Origin: Pseudomonas chlororaphis subsp. aurantiaca
Lineage (GTDB): Bacteria; Pseudomonadota; Gammaproteobacteria; Pseudomonadales; Pseudomonadaceae
Direction: 5' to 3'
Assembly: GCF_013466605.1 (NCBI RefSeq)
Contig: NZ_CP059162.1
Location: forward strand, 3,596,001 to 3,660,000
DNA length: 64,000 bases
Made by a program: the position numbers and the translations under genes. Under the pieces are notes generated by a model. It made no database searches. It saw only the letters and a program-made list of their open reading frames with translations, and was not told where the DNA came from. Numbering within the stretch: position 1 is the stretch's first letter; each line of letters opens with the position of its first letter. This document shows positions 1 to 11,400 of the stretch, one piece after another.

Positions 1-628
1 ACGGGGTCGGCACCCGCTGCGGCACCTCATCCTGCAGCCGGGCACCGGTGGCCGCGCGGATCAGCAGCATCTTCAGTTGATCGTTGATGCGCTCCAGGCT
101 GTCCTGGAAAAAATTATGGAACACCACGCAGAACAGGGCGATGGCGATGCCCAGGCCAGTGGCGAACAACGCCGTGCCGATACCGCCGGAAATCTGGGCC
201 GGGTCGGACACGCCGGCACTGGCCAGGGCCTTGAAGGTGTCGATGATCCCCAGGATGGTCCCCAGCAAGCCTAGCAAGGGCGCGGCGGTGGTGATGGTTT
301 CGATGATCCACAGGCTGCGGGCCAGCGGGGCGCGGGTCGACAGGTATTGGCTTTCGATCACGTCGTCCAGGTCCTTGCGCGAGCCGTGGGCAGCCTTTTG
401 CGTCAGCACCGGCAGGAGCATGCTCAAGGGCAGGCTGTCGCGGCGGGTGGCACCTTGCGGCAGATCCCGCTCGCTGTGCACGTGACTGCCCAGGGCCTCC
501 GTCAACGACCTGGCCTGGCGCCGCACATAGGCAAAGTAGAGACCGCGCTCGATGGCGATGAAGATCGCGATGGCCATCGCGGCATACATCACATAGAAGG
601 TGATGTCGTGAAGCAGGTTCATGTCCAT
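1..628 (-). CDS. ExbB/TolQ/MotA-family proton channel protein (3' end outside window)
   Basis: The frame is open from the ATG at 628 to the left edge of the window, giving about 209 residues without a stop. It starts MDMNLLHDITFYVMYAAM with an N-terminal membrane helix. Further helices follow around PLLGLLGTILGIIDTF and GTALFATGLGIAIALFCVVF, which is the characteristic MotA/TolQ/ExbB proton-channel signature. A GAGG ribosome site lies about 8 bases before the ATG. Family members form the inner-membrane motor that energises TonB-dependent receptors or Tol. The remains of a TonB receptor lie immediately upstream on the same strand, so a dedicated ExbB role is the natural reading, but the receptor is broken. 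Whether exbD/tonB partners follow is outside the window. Confidence 0.85.
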   Translation of the reverse strand, partial: MDMNLLHDITFYVMYAAMAIAIFIAIERGLYFAYVRRQARSLTEALGSHVHSERDLPQGATRRDSLPLSMLLPVLTQKAAHGSRKDLDDVIESQYLSTRAPLARSLWIIETITTAAPLLGLLGTILGIIDTFKALASAGVSDPAQISGGIGTALFATGLGIAIALFCVVFHNFFQDSLERINDQLKMLLIRAATGARLQDEVPQRVPTP

Positions 629-659
629 GATGGTTTACCTCATTCTTAGCGGATGACGA

Positions 660-1310
660 TCAGAAATTCGCTTCCAGGGAGACGGTCACGGTGCGTTCCA
701 GGCCCACGATGTAGGCCGGGTCGCCGTCACGGAAACCTTCGTAGGTCGCGGCGTTGGTCTTGGTGGTGTACACGCCGTCCAGGTACTTCTTGTCGAACAG
801 GTTGTCGACGTTCAGGCGCAGGGTCGCGTCCTTGACCACTTTCTTGTCCACCGGCAGGTAGATACCGGCGCCGAGGTTGAATACGGTGCGGCCGGAAATG
901 GACTCGTCGTTGGTCAGGTCGCCATACAGCTTGCTGGTGTACTTGCCGCCGAAGGTGCCGTAGAAGCGCCCGTCGTCGTAGCCGATGTTGGCCGCCAGCA
1001 TGTTCTTCGGCACGTTGGCGAACTGCTTGCCGCTGGTGGGCAGGACAATGGCCTTGCCGGCGTTGTAGACGGTCAGGTCGTCCTGTTGCTCGGCGCGGGT
1101 GTAGGTGTAGGAGGCGTAGTAGTTGAAGTGGTGGGGCAGCAGGCCGTCTCGACCCTCAAGTCCTTTGTGGTGGAGTCGGGGCGGGCGGGGGCGATTGCGG
1201 TCTAGTCCGTCCGGCTGTAGCGCATTACCCGCCTGCGCTGCTTGACGTCCGCGACCTAGTACTTGCGCTTGAAGTCATTGAGGCAGCCACCACCTCGTAG
1301 TCCTTAACGC
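660..1310 (-). pseudogene. Decayed TonB-dependent receptor, C-terminal remnant
   Basis: Residues encoded from about 1146 down to 660 are a clean TonB-receptor C-terminus: alternating beta-strand sequence (FNYYASYTYTRAEQQ, GRFYGTFGGKYTSKLYGDL), the LRLNVDNLFDKKYL motif, and a terminal Phe as in outer-membrane barrels. Upstream of about 1148 the reading frame shifts. Codons with strong Pseudomonas GC3 bias continue in another minus-strand frame (LNDFKRKY, then a TAG, VADVKQRRRVMRYSRTD, then a second TAG, then STTKDLRVET). Frameshift plus stops show that this is a pseudogene. Plug domain and most of the barrel are absent, because the second EF-G gene ends at 1361. Sequencing error cannot be excluded, but two stops plus a truncation make decay more likely. 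Confidence 0.75.
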
Positions 1311-1360
1311 CGAAGCCAGAGCATCTTTCGCGACACTCTGGTTTCGGTATTCTGGCCTGG

Positions 1361-3481
<2,121 letters not shown>

Positions 3482-3744
3482 GATGCTCTCCTTGGGCGGG
3501 ACAAGGCTGATGTTCACTGGTTCCGACGGAGCTGACCCGCAAGGCGGACGCAACGCTCGCCGCCAGATTGCCAGGCGGCCCGCGCACACCGAGGGTACAT
3601 GTCCTGCCCGGTGTTAAATGTCCGAATGCATCGTCGAACACCTGAGGATGGGCAATGAAGCCAGTGTTACAAGCAATGTAGTCCTCCTCGCGGACAAGGT
3701 GCTTGAGAACTTACGATTGACCTCACCCAAAGGGTTATATAGCC
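3482..3744. other. Intergenic, upstream of second EF-G gene
   Basis: No coding signal is convincing here. It should contain the EF-G promoter. I see no clear operator or terminator. Confidence 0.4.
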
Positions 3745-4150
3745 CTGGCGGGCATATATCCCATGGATATCGATGGAGCACTCCCATGGACCGAGGCACC
3801 CATCAATGACGTGAGCAGCGGCGTGGCGATGTCCAGGGTACGTTGCAGACTCATCCGCTGCCCTTGGGCGTTGAAGGCCAGGCGCCCGGTTTGCAGCAGG
3901 CGCACAGGCACCATGGGTTTCGCAACAGCTGTGTACAGCCCGCCATCGCCGTGCGCGGGCCTGGACATAATCGTCATAGAACCCACGCCCTCGATGCATG
4001 TGCACCAGTGCTGAGTCAACGTCGCCGGATTGCGCTGCTTGCAGCAGGCGCGCCAGCACCTCGAGGCTATGTTCGTCGGCCAACCCGTGATGGATCGAGA
4101 GGAAACAAGCCTGGCGTCGGCAAGCACCTGCATCATGCCCACCCGTTCGG
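3745..4150 (-). pseudogene. Frameshifted relic of an unidentified gene
   Basis: Three successive minus-strand frames carry coding-like codon use. One begins at 4142 (MGMMQVLADARL). A second continues FLSIHHGLADEHSLEVLARL and on to FYDDYVQARA. A third continues GDGGLYTAVAKPMVPVRLLQ and ends around TLDIATPLLTSLMGAS near 3785. Reading across the frames gives one continuous hydrophilic to amphipathic protein of about 120 residues, so at least two frameshifts have hit a single gene. I do not recognise the family; the HHGLADEHS stretch faintly recalls an HHxxxD acyltransferase motif, but that is not enough for a call. The stretch 4151-4341 shows nothing further. Confidence 0.4.
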
Positions 4151-4341
4151 TTGATTCTGTGGCCGGGCCCTGACGGAATGCCGGGCGGGGAGGGTGTGAG
4201 CATTATGGCTTGCAGCATTCCACAGTGGAAAACAGGCTGAGCCGGCCATCAGCGCGGCAGTCGTGGAATGGGTCAAAGTCGGCGGTGCGGCCGAGTAATA
4301 GGCCGCAGCACCAGGCGAGGGGAGAGATAGAGGGAAGGGGC

Positions 4342-4911
4342 TCAGCCGTGAATGTGTTCAGCCGCATGCATGGCCAGGTAGGCATCGAGCTTCTTGTCGT
4401 TCAAACCCAAGGTGCTGAGAATTTGCGCCATGAAACTGACAGGCGCGCTACCAGGGGCGGTGACCACACCCTGGTCGGCAACGGCATAGGGCACATCCTG
4501 GTAATAATCCGCCCCGCGGTAATGCACCTGCTTCAGGTTCTCAGCGGAGTTGGACGTATGCTGCACGTGATCCAGCACTCCCGCCTGGGCCAGGACGCGG
4601 GTGCCGTCACAGATGCCGGCAACGACGATTTTCCTGGCGTGGGCCGCCCGAACCAGCGCCTCGATTGCCGGTGCCTTGTCTGTTTTCCAGACAGGACCTC
4701 CCGTCACGATCAGCAAGTCGACATTTTCCAGCTGGATGGCTTCGATGGCCAGGTTCGGGATGATGGTCATTCCTCCGGATGAGATCACTTGCTTGCCACC
4801 GGGGGCCGCGAAACGAGTGTCGAAGCCATAGTAGGCTCGCCCCGTGGAGTTGATGAGTGCGGGTTCCCAGTCGGAGAAATTCTCAGTGAGAACAGTGACG
4901 GCACGTACCAT
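4342..4911 (-). CDS. DJ-1/PfpI family protein
   Basis: A 189-residue cytoplasmic protein of the DJ-1/PfpI/ThiJ superfamily, the usual length for single-domain members. Cys101 sits in a nucleophile elbow (VVAGICDGTRVLAQAG), and the preceding strand LLIVTGGPVW matches the family. The canonical His after the Cys is Asp here (CDG rather than CHG), so protease-like triad chemistry is doubtful; family members include glyoxalases, chaperone-like deglycases and isonitrile hydratases. The start at 4911 (MVRAVTVLTENF) has GAAGGA about 10 bases upstream, whereas longer versions lack a ribosome site. It lies downstream of the phosphoribosyltransferase and PRPP-synthetase relic on the same strand and may once have been co-transcribed with them. 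Confidence 0.85.
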   Translation of the reverse strand: MVRAVTVLTENFSDWEPALINSTGRAYYGFDTRFAAPGGKQVISSGGMTIIPNLAIEAIQLENVDLLIVTGGPVWKTDKAPAIEALVRAAHARKIVVAGICDGTRVLAQAGVLDHVQHTSNSAENLKQVHYRGADYYQDVPYAVADQGVVTAPGSAPVSFMAQILSTLGLNDKKLDAYLAMHAAEHIHG

Positions 4912-5065
4912 TTGAGTGTCCTTCTCAAGTATCCATGATGATCGGCAGCAATGATCCAGGATGGTTGTCCTGGCGGGCATTGCCATCGAGTGTAGGCGCT
5001 GGCGGCGCCGGTAAATGATGGGGCTGAGTATCGGCAGGATGCATCTCATTCGACAATGACAGTGG

Positions 5066-5450
5066 TCAAATGGGCGGCGGGTTGAGGATTGAAATCGGCG
5101 AGGGGATTCTTCGGTGATGTTGCGGGCAGGCTGCGGCGCCTGACGAAATTGCTCGGCTCTCTTGATACCCCCCTGAGTCCGGGGATACGGCCACCACGTC
5201 AGCGTCGCCGACCTGCGAGGCGAACAGTTCCGCGCACTGCAGATTCCACGCTGGCATGCGAAACGCGTTATCGAACGCAGCTGGATTATGCATTTCCAGG
5301 GTGATCAGGCAATCCACGCCACAGGCTTCAAAAAACGCCGCATAGTCACGCTCCTCATGGCGCGCCAATTGGCAGCCAAGCCGCTGCGCCACGCGCAAAG
5401 CATAGGACTCGCTGCCTTGCAGAGCAAAAAGAAGCGGGGCAGGGTGAGCA
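5066..5450 (-). pseudogene. Ribose-phosphate pyrophosphokinase (PRPP synthetase) relic
   Basis: The minus strand shows an N-terminus like PRPP synthetase-family proteins (PLLFALQGSESYALRVAQRL, then ARHEERDY). It jumps straight to the end of the N-terminal domain (AAFFEACGVDCLITLEMHNP, then AFDNAFRMPAW), which in intact enzymes lies some 70 residues further on. It then reads VVAVSPDSGG and shifts frame near 5168 into KRAEQFRQ-like sequence before ending. The frame of PLLFAL also lacks a convincing start codon. So the gene has an internal deletion, a frameshift and loss of the C-terminal half, including the PRPP loop. It lies just downstream of a phosphoribosyltransferase gene, a logical partner. 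Confidence 0.7.
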
Positions 5451-5568
5451 TACAGGGCTCCGGCCGTTGATAAATGCGCTTCATTGCCGTGGCACGTGTT
5501 GCTGATCTCTTACTGCTTTGCCGATCTGGAGCTTGAGTGACAAGGCTACTCCTTGATCGGTTACACCG

Positions 5569-6135
5569 TCAGCGGGCGGCGCCATGTCGCACAACCTCTA
5601 TGCAAAACTCCTGTTCGAAGGGCGGCACGTTACATTCAACGATGTCAGTGGTAGCGACTTGCAGATGCACGCCGACAATGTCGGCGCGGATCGGCTGCTG
5701 ACAGGTATGCCGGTCAACCAATACGGCGGTGTAGACCCGACGAGCCCCCAGTTGCGCCAGATACGCGCAAGTACGCAGCAGCGAATGGCCTTCGAACAGC
5801 ACGTCATCGACCACCAGCAAGGTGGTATTGGCGAGGTCCAGCTTGCCCAGCGCCGGGTTCTCCGTCAGTTGCGTGTAGGTATGCACCACTTGCAGGTCGT
5901 CAGCGTAGCGCTTGATCTGAAGAGGGTAGAGAGGGAACTCCTGCTGACCGGTCTGGCGCGCAATGTACTGGAGCAATCGTTGAGCCAGAGGTTCACCCCG
6001 ACGCTGGATGCCAATCAGGGCGGCGTGCGCCTGTGGCAGCAAGGTGGTGGCCTTGCGCGCCATCGTTTGCAGTACTTCATCGAGTTCATTGCTGTCATAC
6101 AGGCGCAACCGCTGACTTGCCAGTAGGATTGTCAT
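5569..6135 (-). CDS. Phosphoribosyltransferase-domain protein
   Basis: A 188-residue type I phosphoribosyltransferase fold. The PRPP-binding signature is LLVVDDVLFEGHSL at residues 106-119, with two adjacent acidic residues followed by the small loop. An early strand, AALIGIQRRGEPLAQRLLQY, matches the PyrR/HPRT layout. The start at 6135 (MTILLASQRL) has AGGAG seven bases upstream. The substrate base is not evident; PyrR-like proteins may also act as regulators. It precedes a broken PRPP synthetase on the same strand. A perfect Anr/FNR box lies 160 bases upstream, so expression under low oxygen is likely. Such phosphoribosyltransferase/PRPP-synthetase clusters are familiar in anaerobic-stress regions of pseudomonads (from memory). 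Confidence 0.8.
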   Translation of the reverse strand: MTILLASQRLRLYDSNELDEVLQTMARKATTLLPQAHAALIGIQRRGEPLAQRLLQYIARQTGQQEFPLYPLQIKRYADDLQVVHTYTQLTENPALGKLDLANTTLLVVDDVLFEGHSLLRTCAYLAQLGARRVYTAVLVDRHTCQQPIRADIVGVHLQVATTDIVECNVPPFEQEFCIEVVRHGAAR

Positions 6136-6294
6136 CGCCTTCTCCTGTCTGTGAACCACGGGTTATATGTTGCCGAGAATGGAGGCAGGTGCGGGCCATG
6201 ACATCCTTGTACAGCCGGCAGATCCTGGCGTCCTGAGCAATGCACCCTTTCGCGTGCCTTTTTGATGAATGTAGGCCGTTTGGCGCTGGCGCGA

Positions 6295-6308
6295 TTGATA
6301 TTGATCAA
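6295..6308. promoter_or_regulatory. Anr/FNR box
   Basis: TTGATATTGATCAA is a perfect match to the FNR/Anr consensus TTGAT-N4-ATCAA. It lies between the end of the DUF2231 gene and the phosphoribosyltransferase start, so the target is the minus-strand gene at 6135. The distance of about 160 bases leaves room for a transcription start about 40 bases downstream of the box and a leader of about 120 bases. Confidence 0.75.
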
Positions 6309-6397
6309 TCTCGATCAAATTGCTCCGTCACCACCACTCGGGCGTTCTGCGTCGCCTCGAAGAACGCTTCGTCATCACGCGCAGATACCTTGTCGGG

Positions 6398-6955
6398 TCA
6401 AGCCGTGGTGTCGGTGCGGCGCCCCCACAGCCCGAGCCCGATCAGCACCAGCGTGATCACCCCGAGCACCATCAGCGTGATATTGGGCAGGTAGAAGGTT
6501 GTGAAAACCTCCCAGCCCAGTAGGCGCAGGGCACTCGAGAGCTCCGTATAGATGCCCACCAGGTGACCGCCGAGTGTGCCGGTGACGCCGAGGAGAAAGC
6601 TGCCAAGGAGCGCCAGGCCAGCCATGATCCAACGTGAAGTCCCCTGCCACACGGCCTCGCCACGCAGCCACCGCATTGCCAGCAGCAAGGCCCAGTACGC
6701 CACCGTCCACGACGCGAACAGTACATGGTTGCGCCCGAGCGGCGTCGACGAGATCGTTTCCCACGGCCACACCATGAGACCGATTGCGAAGGCCACGACA
6801 CCCGAGATAAAAGCGATTGTCAGGAGCGGGACGAGCGCTCGATCAACTGCCTTCGCCAGCGCACCGTCGGAGAATGCGCGCAACAGGATAGCCAAGGTCG
6901 CCGTCATCCAAAGGGCAATCGGGAAGTGAACGAGAACAGCGTGATAGGCGGCCAT
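6398..6955 (-). CDS. DUF2231-like polytopic membrane protein
   Basis: A 185-residue membrane protein with about five predicted hydrophobic segments, starting MAAYHAVLVHFPIALWMTAT. The N-terminal H-x-hydrophobic-H-F-P-I-A-L motif is the hallmark of DUF2231-type and cytochrome-like small membrane proteins, where such His residues may bind haem. It begins three bases after the stop of the preceding gene (TGATCATGG), so the two are translationally linked. Pairing with a protein carrying an ethylbenzene-dehydrogenase-type haem domain suggests a small redox module in the cytoplasmic membrane. That function is inference. Confidence 0.7.
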   Translation of the reverse strand: MAAYHAVLVHFPIALWMTATLAILLRAFSDGALAKAVDRALVPLLTIAFISGVVAFAIGLMVWPWETISSTPLGRNHVLFASWTVAYWALLLAMRWLRGEAVWQGTSRWIMAGLALLGSFLLGVTGTLGGHLVGIYTELSSALRLLGWEVFTTFYLPNITLMVLGVITLVLIGLGLWGRRTDTTA

Positions 6956-6957
6956 GA

Positions 6958-8391
6958 TCAGGCTCCTTGATTGCGCTTGAGCAATTGGTTCAGTGCAATG
7001 CCAAAACCGCCGATCAGCAGCACTCCGGCAAACAGCGTGAACAGCCATTGGCGGCGAATTTGGTCGGCGAACTCCCCTTCGACGCCGTAATGGGCGAGTT
7101 GGCTTTCGCTGTGGCGATACTTGACTGGCACGCCTGTCTTGATGTCCTCGGCGCCCGCATGCTTGACGCTGTTGAGCATGGGCCAGCTGACTTGGCCGGG
7201 GTAGAACAGCGTGGTCTTGTGCCACGGCTGACTCCACGTCGGTTGGTCGCCGTCGAAACGGCTGGCGACCAGGTCGGCCTCGCGGCTCAGGCCCAGCGTG
7301 ATCGGCAGCGAGATGTAGTGCCAGCGGCTGCCGAGCGCATCTCGGTGGACGGAGAAGGCAAGGTTGTAGACCTGCTTGTCGACCAGGATCTTGTCGTCCA
7401 TCGGGTTGCCGGTATCCATGCCGCGCCTGAGGGTCACCTCCCAGAAACCATCTTTCCAGCGCCCCCTGCCGAATACTTTGATGTCGGCATGGGAACCATC
7501 TCCGCGACGCAACAGACGGCGCGGAATGGTGTCTCCGTCCTTCCATGCATGGGCCGCGTCGAAGGGCACTGCAGTGTCCTCACTGATGTAGTAGACATCG
7601 TCGAAGCCGAGCTTGCGCTGTACGAGATCGTCCCAGTTCAGCGCCCTGCGGTTGGTTTTCTGCGGATCCAGCATGAATTTTGGCTGTTTTTTCTCGGCGT
7701 CCCAGTTATCGCTGAAGGGGCCATTGCCAGCGTCGCCGGATCGGACGTCAAATATGTACTCATCATCGGAGACATTCATCGGGTTCGAGCGATGCGCCCG
7801 CCAATGCCACAGATAGAGGAAGTATCCACCCTTGCGCAGGGCTGCCAGTTCGTCCTCCGGGACGACTGAACTCCAGTCGCCGATGTACTTGCGGGTCGCC
7901 GGCAGGTGCTTGCGGACCTCGACCTGGTTTCGCTTCTGGCCAAGATAGGGATGGGCCTTCACATCCTCGGGCTTGGCCTCGTTGGTGAAGAACCGCATGC
8001 GGTCGCCGATGGTGATGTAACCGCCATAGCGGGCGAACTCAGGCACGCCGCCGTCGTCCACCATCATTGCCACGCGGTCCTCATAGATGCCCTGTTCCTG
8101 AGGGCCTGGCACACTGGCCCCGTATTGGACCCATTTGCCACCCTCGAACTTCATCATGTCGTGATAGATCGAAGGCTGCCGTGCCGGCCACCGGTAGCGG
8201 AAAAACATGTCCCGACCGTTGTAGGCGGCCATAACCTGAAACGGCATGGTCAACTCATCGGGGATATAGATGTTGCGGGCGATGTCGTTTTTGATGACGC
8301 CCGTGCCGTGAGTCAACCATGACACCGAAAGTGCCCCGAGGAACAGAACCAAGACGACACCGACTCCGGCACGCTGCACCATGTTGTTCAT
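6958..8391 (-). CDS. Ethylbenzene-dehydrogenase-related haem-domain protein
   Basis: A 477-residue protein with an N-terminal membrane anchor (VGVVLVLFLGALSVSWL), a long exported domain and a C-terminal membrane helix (LFTLFAGVLLIGGFGIAL). The exported part is rich in aromatic beta-sheet sequence (FFRYRWPARQPSIYHDMMKF, WKDGFWEVTLRRGMDTGNP), as in the haem b-binding gamma subunit of ethylbenzene dehydrogenase and related DMSO-reductase-family enzymes. The catalytic molybdenum subunit is not encoded nearby. The start at 8391 has GGAGG five bases upstream. It is the first gene of a two-gene unit with the DUF2231-like protein. An insertion sequence sits about 420 bases upstream and may have separated it from its original control region. 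Confidence 0.7.
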   Translation of the reverse strand: MNNMVQRAGVGVVLVLFLGALSVSWLTHGTGVIKNDIARNIYIPDELTMPFQVMAAYNGRDMFFRYRWPARQPSIYHDMMKFEGGKWVQYGASVPGPQEQGIYEDRVAMMVDDGGVPEFARYGGYITIGDRMRFFTNEAKPEDVKAHPYLGQKRNQVEVRKHLPATRKYIGDWSSVVPEDELAALRKGGYFLYLWHWRAHRSNPMNVSDDEYIFDVRSGDAGNGPFSDNWDAEKKQPKFMLDPQKTNRRALNWDDLVQRKLGFDDVYYISEDTAVPFDAAHAWKDGDTIPRRLLRRGDGSHADIKVFGRGRWKDGFWEVTLRRGMDTGNPMDDKILVDKQVYNLAFSVHRDALGSRWHYISLPITLGLSREADLVASRFDGDQPTWSQPWHKTTLFYPGQVSWPMLNSVKHAGAEDIKTGVPVKYRHSESQLAHYGVEGEFADQIRRQWLFTLFAGVLLIGGFGIALNQLLKRNQGA

Positions 8392-8810
8392 TCTGGCCTC
8401 CGTACTGACAGGGACAAAACTTTTAGTCTTTTCCTGGTACCGACCTATAACAACATTGAGCAATGCGAATTCAAGCCGGTTCTCGTGCCCAGATAAAACG
8501 TGTCCGGGAGACAGCCATCGAATCGCGTGGCCACTTCGCTCTCCTCGAGGACTATAGGCGAACATCTGCTTGCCGGCATGCCGAGATGCCGGAGCGGATA
8601 TTGTCCGCCAGTATCCGTCGCACCCTGGCTCTCGACCCTCAAGGTCAATTCCATCAGAGCAATTTCTTAGGCGAACTGGTTTTGGTACAGGTGTCCAAGG
8701 ACATCGACTATTCAGTGGGCATTGTTTCGTCTTCGATCAAGGAATCGAAAACGTAGGTGGGATGGGCGCACAACAAAAAAGGTCGAGGGGAGAGCGGTTT
8801 GCCAGATAGC
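8392..8810. other. Intergenic, left flank of the insertion sequence
   Basis: This stretch should hold the promoter of the minus-strand haem-domain gene. I see no Anr box and no convincing small gene. It ends in the target-site copy ATAGC at 8806-8810. Confidence 0.4.
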
Positions 8811-8842
8811 TGAACGAGCCCCATGAAAGACAGGACACTGTT
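8811..8842 (+). repeat. Left terminal inverted repeat of the insertion sequence
   Basis: Imperfect match to the reverse complement of the right end, sharing TGrAC, GCCCC, AAA and GGACAC blocks. Flanked on the left by target copy ATAGC. Confidence 0.85.
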
Positions 8843-8874
8843 TCCCCCTTACGATAAGGGATAGGCAAACGGTT

Positions 8875-9267
8875 ATGTTTATGACTAACAGCAACGATAA
8901 GAGTGGGGAGCTTTTGGGCCAGGAGCGGCGGCGCCGCTGGAGCCCAGAGCAAAAGCTGGCCATGGTTCGCGAGAGCCTTGAGCCAGGACAAAGTGTGTCG
9001 GTCGTCGCTCGGCGCAACGGCATCAATGCCAATCAGCTGTTCTTGTGGCGCAAGCTGTATCAGGACGGCAGCCTGTCGGCGGTCAGTGCTGGCGAAGCCG
9101 TGGTGCCTGCCTCCGAGCTGAGCGATGCGCTCAAGCAGATCCGTGAACTGCAACGGATGCTGGGCAAGAAAACGATGGAAGCCGAAATCCTCAAAGAGGC
9201 CGTGGAGATCGCCCGGTCGCGAAAATGGATTGCGCACTCACCCTTGTTGCCGGGGGACGACCAGTGA
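8875..9267 (+). CDS. IS3-family transposase OrfA
   Basis: A 130-residue protein with a helix-turn-helix of the IS3 OrfA type: [20 protein letters not shown] then [20 protein letters not shown], which binds the element ends. A leucine-zipper-like segment follows ([20 protein letters not shown]), then the [10 protein letters not shown] motif typical just before the frameshift window. orfB lies in the -1 frame and overlaps by 43 bases. A run GAAAATG in the overlap could support programmed -1 slippage to give the OrfAB transposase. An ATG at 8881 is an alternative start. Confidence 0.9.
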   Translation: MFMTNSNDKSGELLGQERRRRWSPEQKLAMVRESLEPGQSVSVVARRNGINANQLFLWRKLYQDGSLSAVSAGEAVVPASELSDALKQIRELQRMLGKKTMEAEILKEAVEIARSRKWIAHSPLLPGDDQ

Positions 9268-10100
9268 AGCTGGTCAGCGAATGTCTCGGTGTGGCGCGCT
9301 CGCAATTAACGGTTCGAATCAAGCAATCGGTATCGCCCAAAGTACGGCGAAGTAGGCCTGTGGACGATGCTGCGCTGGTGGTCGAAATCCAGCAACAGGT
9401 CAGCGAGCTTCCCAGCTATGGCTACCGTCGTGTCTGGGGATTGCTGCGTCGCGCCCGTGAAACCCAGTCGCTGCCGGCGATCAACGTGAAACGAGTTTAC
9501 CGGGTCATGCGTGATCACAACTTGCTGTTGGAACGTCGACTCAAACAGCCCGGCGTGCCGCGTCGGCACGAAGGCCGTATTGCGGTGAAAACCAGCGATA
9601 CGCGTTGGTGCTCGGACGGCTTTGAGTTCCGCTGCGAGGACGGGGCCAAACTGAGCGTGACCTTCGCCCTGGACTGCTGTGATCGCGAGGCCATCGGCTG
9701 GGTCGCGAGCCCGACCGGGTACAGCGGCGATGATATCCGCGACTTGATGCTGGAAAGCGTGGAGAAGCGCTTTGGTGATCAACTGCCCGTCACGCCGGTG
9801 CAATGGCTAAGCGACAACGGCTCGGCGTACACCGCCGAACAGACACGCCTGTTTGCTCGACAGATCGGCTTGCAGCCGGTGACCACCCCGGTGCGCAGCC
9901 CGCAGAGCAACGGCATGGCCGAGAGCTTCGTGAAGACGATCAAGCGTGACTACGTGGCGCACATGCCCAAGCCGGATCGAGAAACGGCGTTGCGTAACTT
10001 GGCAATTGCCTTCGAGCATTACAACGAGCAGCATCCGCACAGCGCCTTGAATTACCGTTCACCGAGGGAGTTCAGGCGCTTGGCGCCAGCATCAATTTAA
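9225..10100 (+). CDS. IS3-family transposase OrfB (DDE integrase domain)
   Basis: A 291-residue retroviral-integrase-like catalytic domain. The acidic triad is visible: Asp131 in RWCSDGFEF, Asp197 in [10 protein letters not shown] and Glu233 in [15 protein letters not shown], followed by the family Lys/Arg. The HTH-21-like segment [13 protein letters not shown] precedes it. The WCSDGFEF and [13 protein letters not shown] wording is that of the IS2 group. The reading frame is intact from the ATG at 9225, and the normal product is expected to be an OrfAB fusion made by frameshifting. With matched ends and an undamaged gene the element is probably still active. Confidence 0.93.
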   Translation: MDCALTLVAGGRPVKLVSECLGVARSQLTVRIKQSVSPKVRRSRPVDDAALVVEIQQQVSELPSYGYRRVWGLLRRARETQSLPAINVKRVYRVMRDHNLLLERRLKQPGVPRRHEGRIAVKTSDTRWCSDGFEFRCEDGAKLSVTFALDCCDREAIGWVASPTGYSGDDIRDLMLESVEKRFGDQLPVTPVQWLSDNGSAYTAEQTRLFARQIGLQPVTTPVRSPQSNGMAESFVKTIKRDYVAHMPKPDRETALRNLAIAFEHYNEQHPHSALNYRSPREFRRLAPASI

Positions 10101-10105
10101 CGGGG

Positions 10106-10137
10106 AGTTGGTGTCCGGTTTTGTAGGGGCAAGTCCA
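10106..10137 (-). repeat. Right terminal inverted repeat of the insertion sequence
   Basis: Reads TGGACTTGCCCCTACAAAAC inward on the minus strand. Followed on the right by the second target copy ATAGC at 10138-10142. Confidence 0.85.
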
Positions 10138-10346
10138 ATAGCGAGGCGTCTGGTCCTTCACTTATTGCTACTAATAGGGGGCGTATTGGAACGTTTCGTT
10201 TGACTACACTCGACCAGTGAGCGTTCGGCGTGTAAGTCCCACTAGGCCATTTTATGCCTAGACTACCTTTTGTTCGCCGTGCCTATGTATTCCTGAGCAT
10301 GGAGCCGGAACTGTAGGAAAACAAAAATAAGAGGAGTGCCCCTTAA

Positions 10347-11342
<996 letters not shown>

Positions 11343-11400
11343 CCGATCGGCAGGTGTTGTCACACACCTGCCTGTCATCACGCGACAGGAGCGGCTATCC

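Larger units (their letters stand above)
8811..10137 (+). mobile_element. Intact IS3-family (IS2-group) insertion sequence, 1327 bp
   Basis: The element contains overlapping orfA and orfB transposase genes and has imperfect terminal inverted repeats. The left end starts TGAACGAGCCCCATGAAAGA at 8811. The right end, read inward on the minus strand, is TGGACTTGCCCCTACAAAAC from 10137. Both continue into GGACAC. The element is bracketed by the direct repeat ATAGC (8806-8810 and 10138-10142), a 5-bp target duplication as IS2-type elements make. Length matches IS2 (about 1.33 kb). It landed in the divergent promoter region between the haem-domain gene and the TRAP transporter. Confidence 0.93.

Noticed and set aside
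1148-1360. Inverted or misassembled segment instead of receptor decay
   Set aside because: Minus-strand codons with strong GC3 bias continue across most of this segment, so a normally oriented but decayed receptor explains it without an assembly error.
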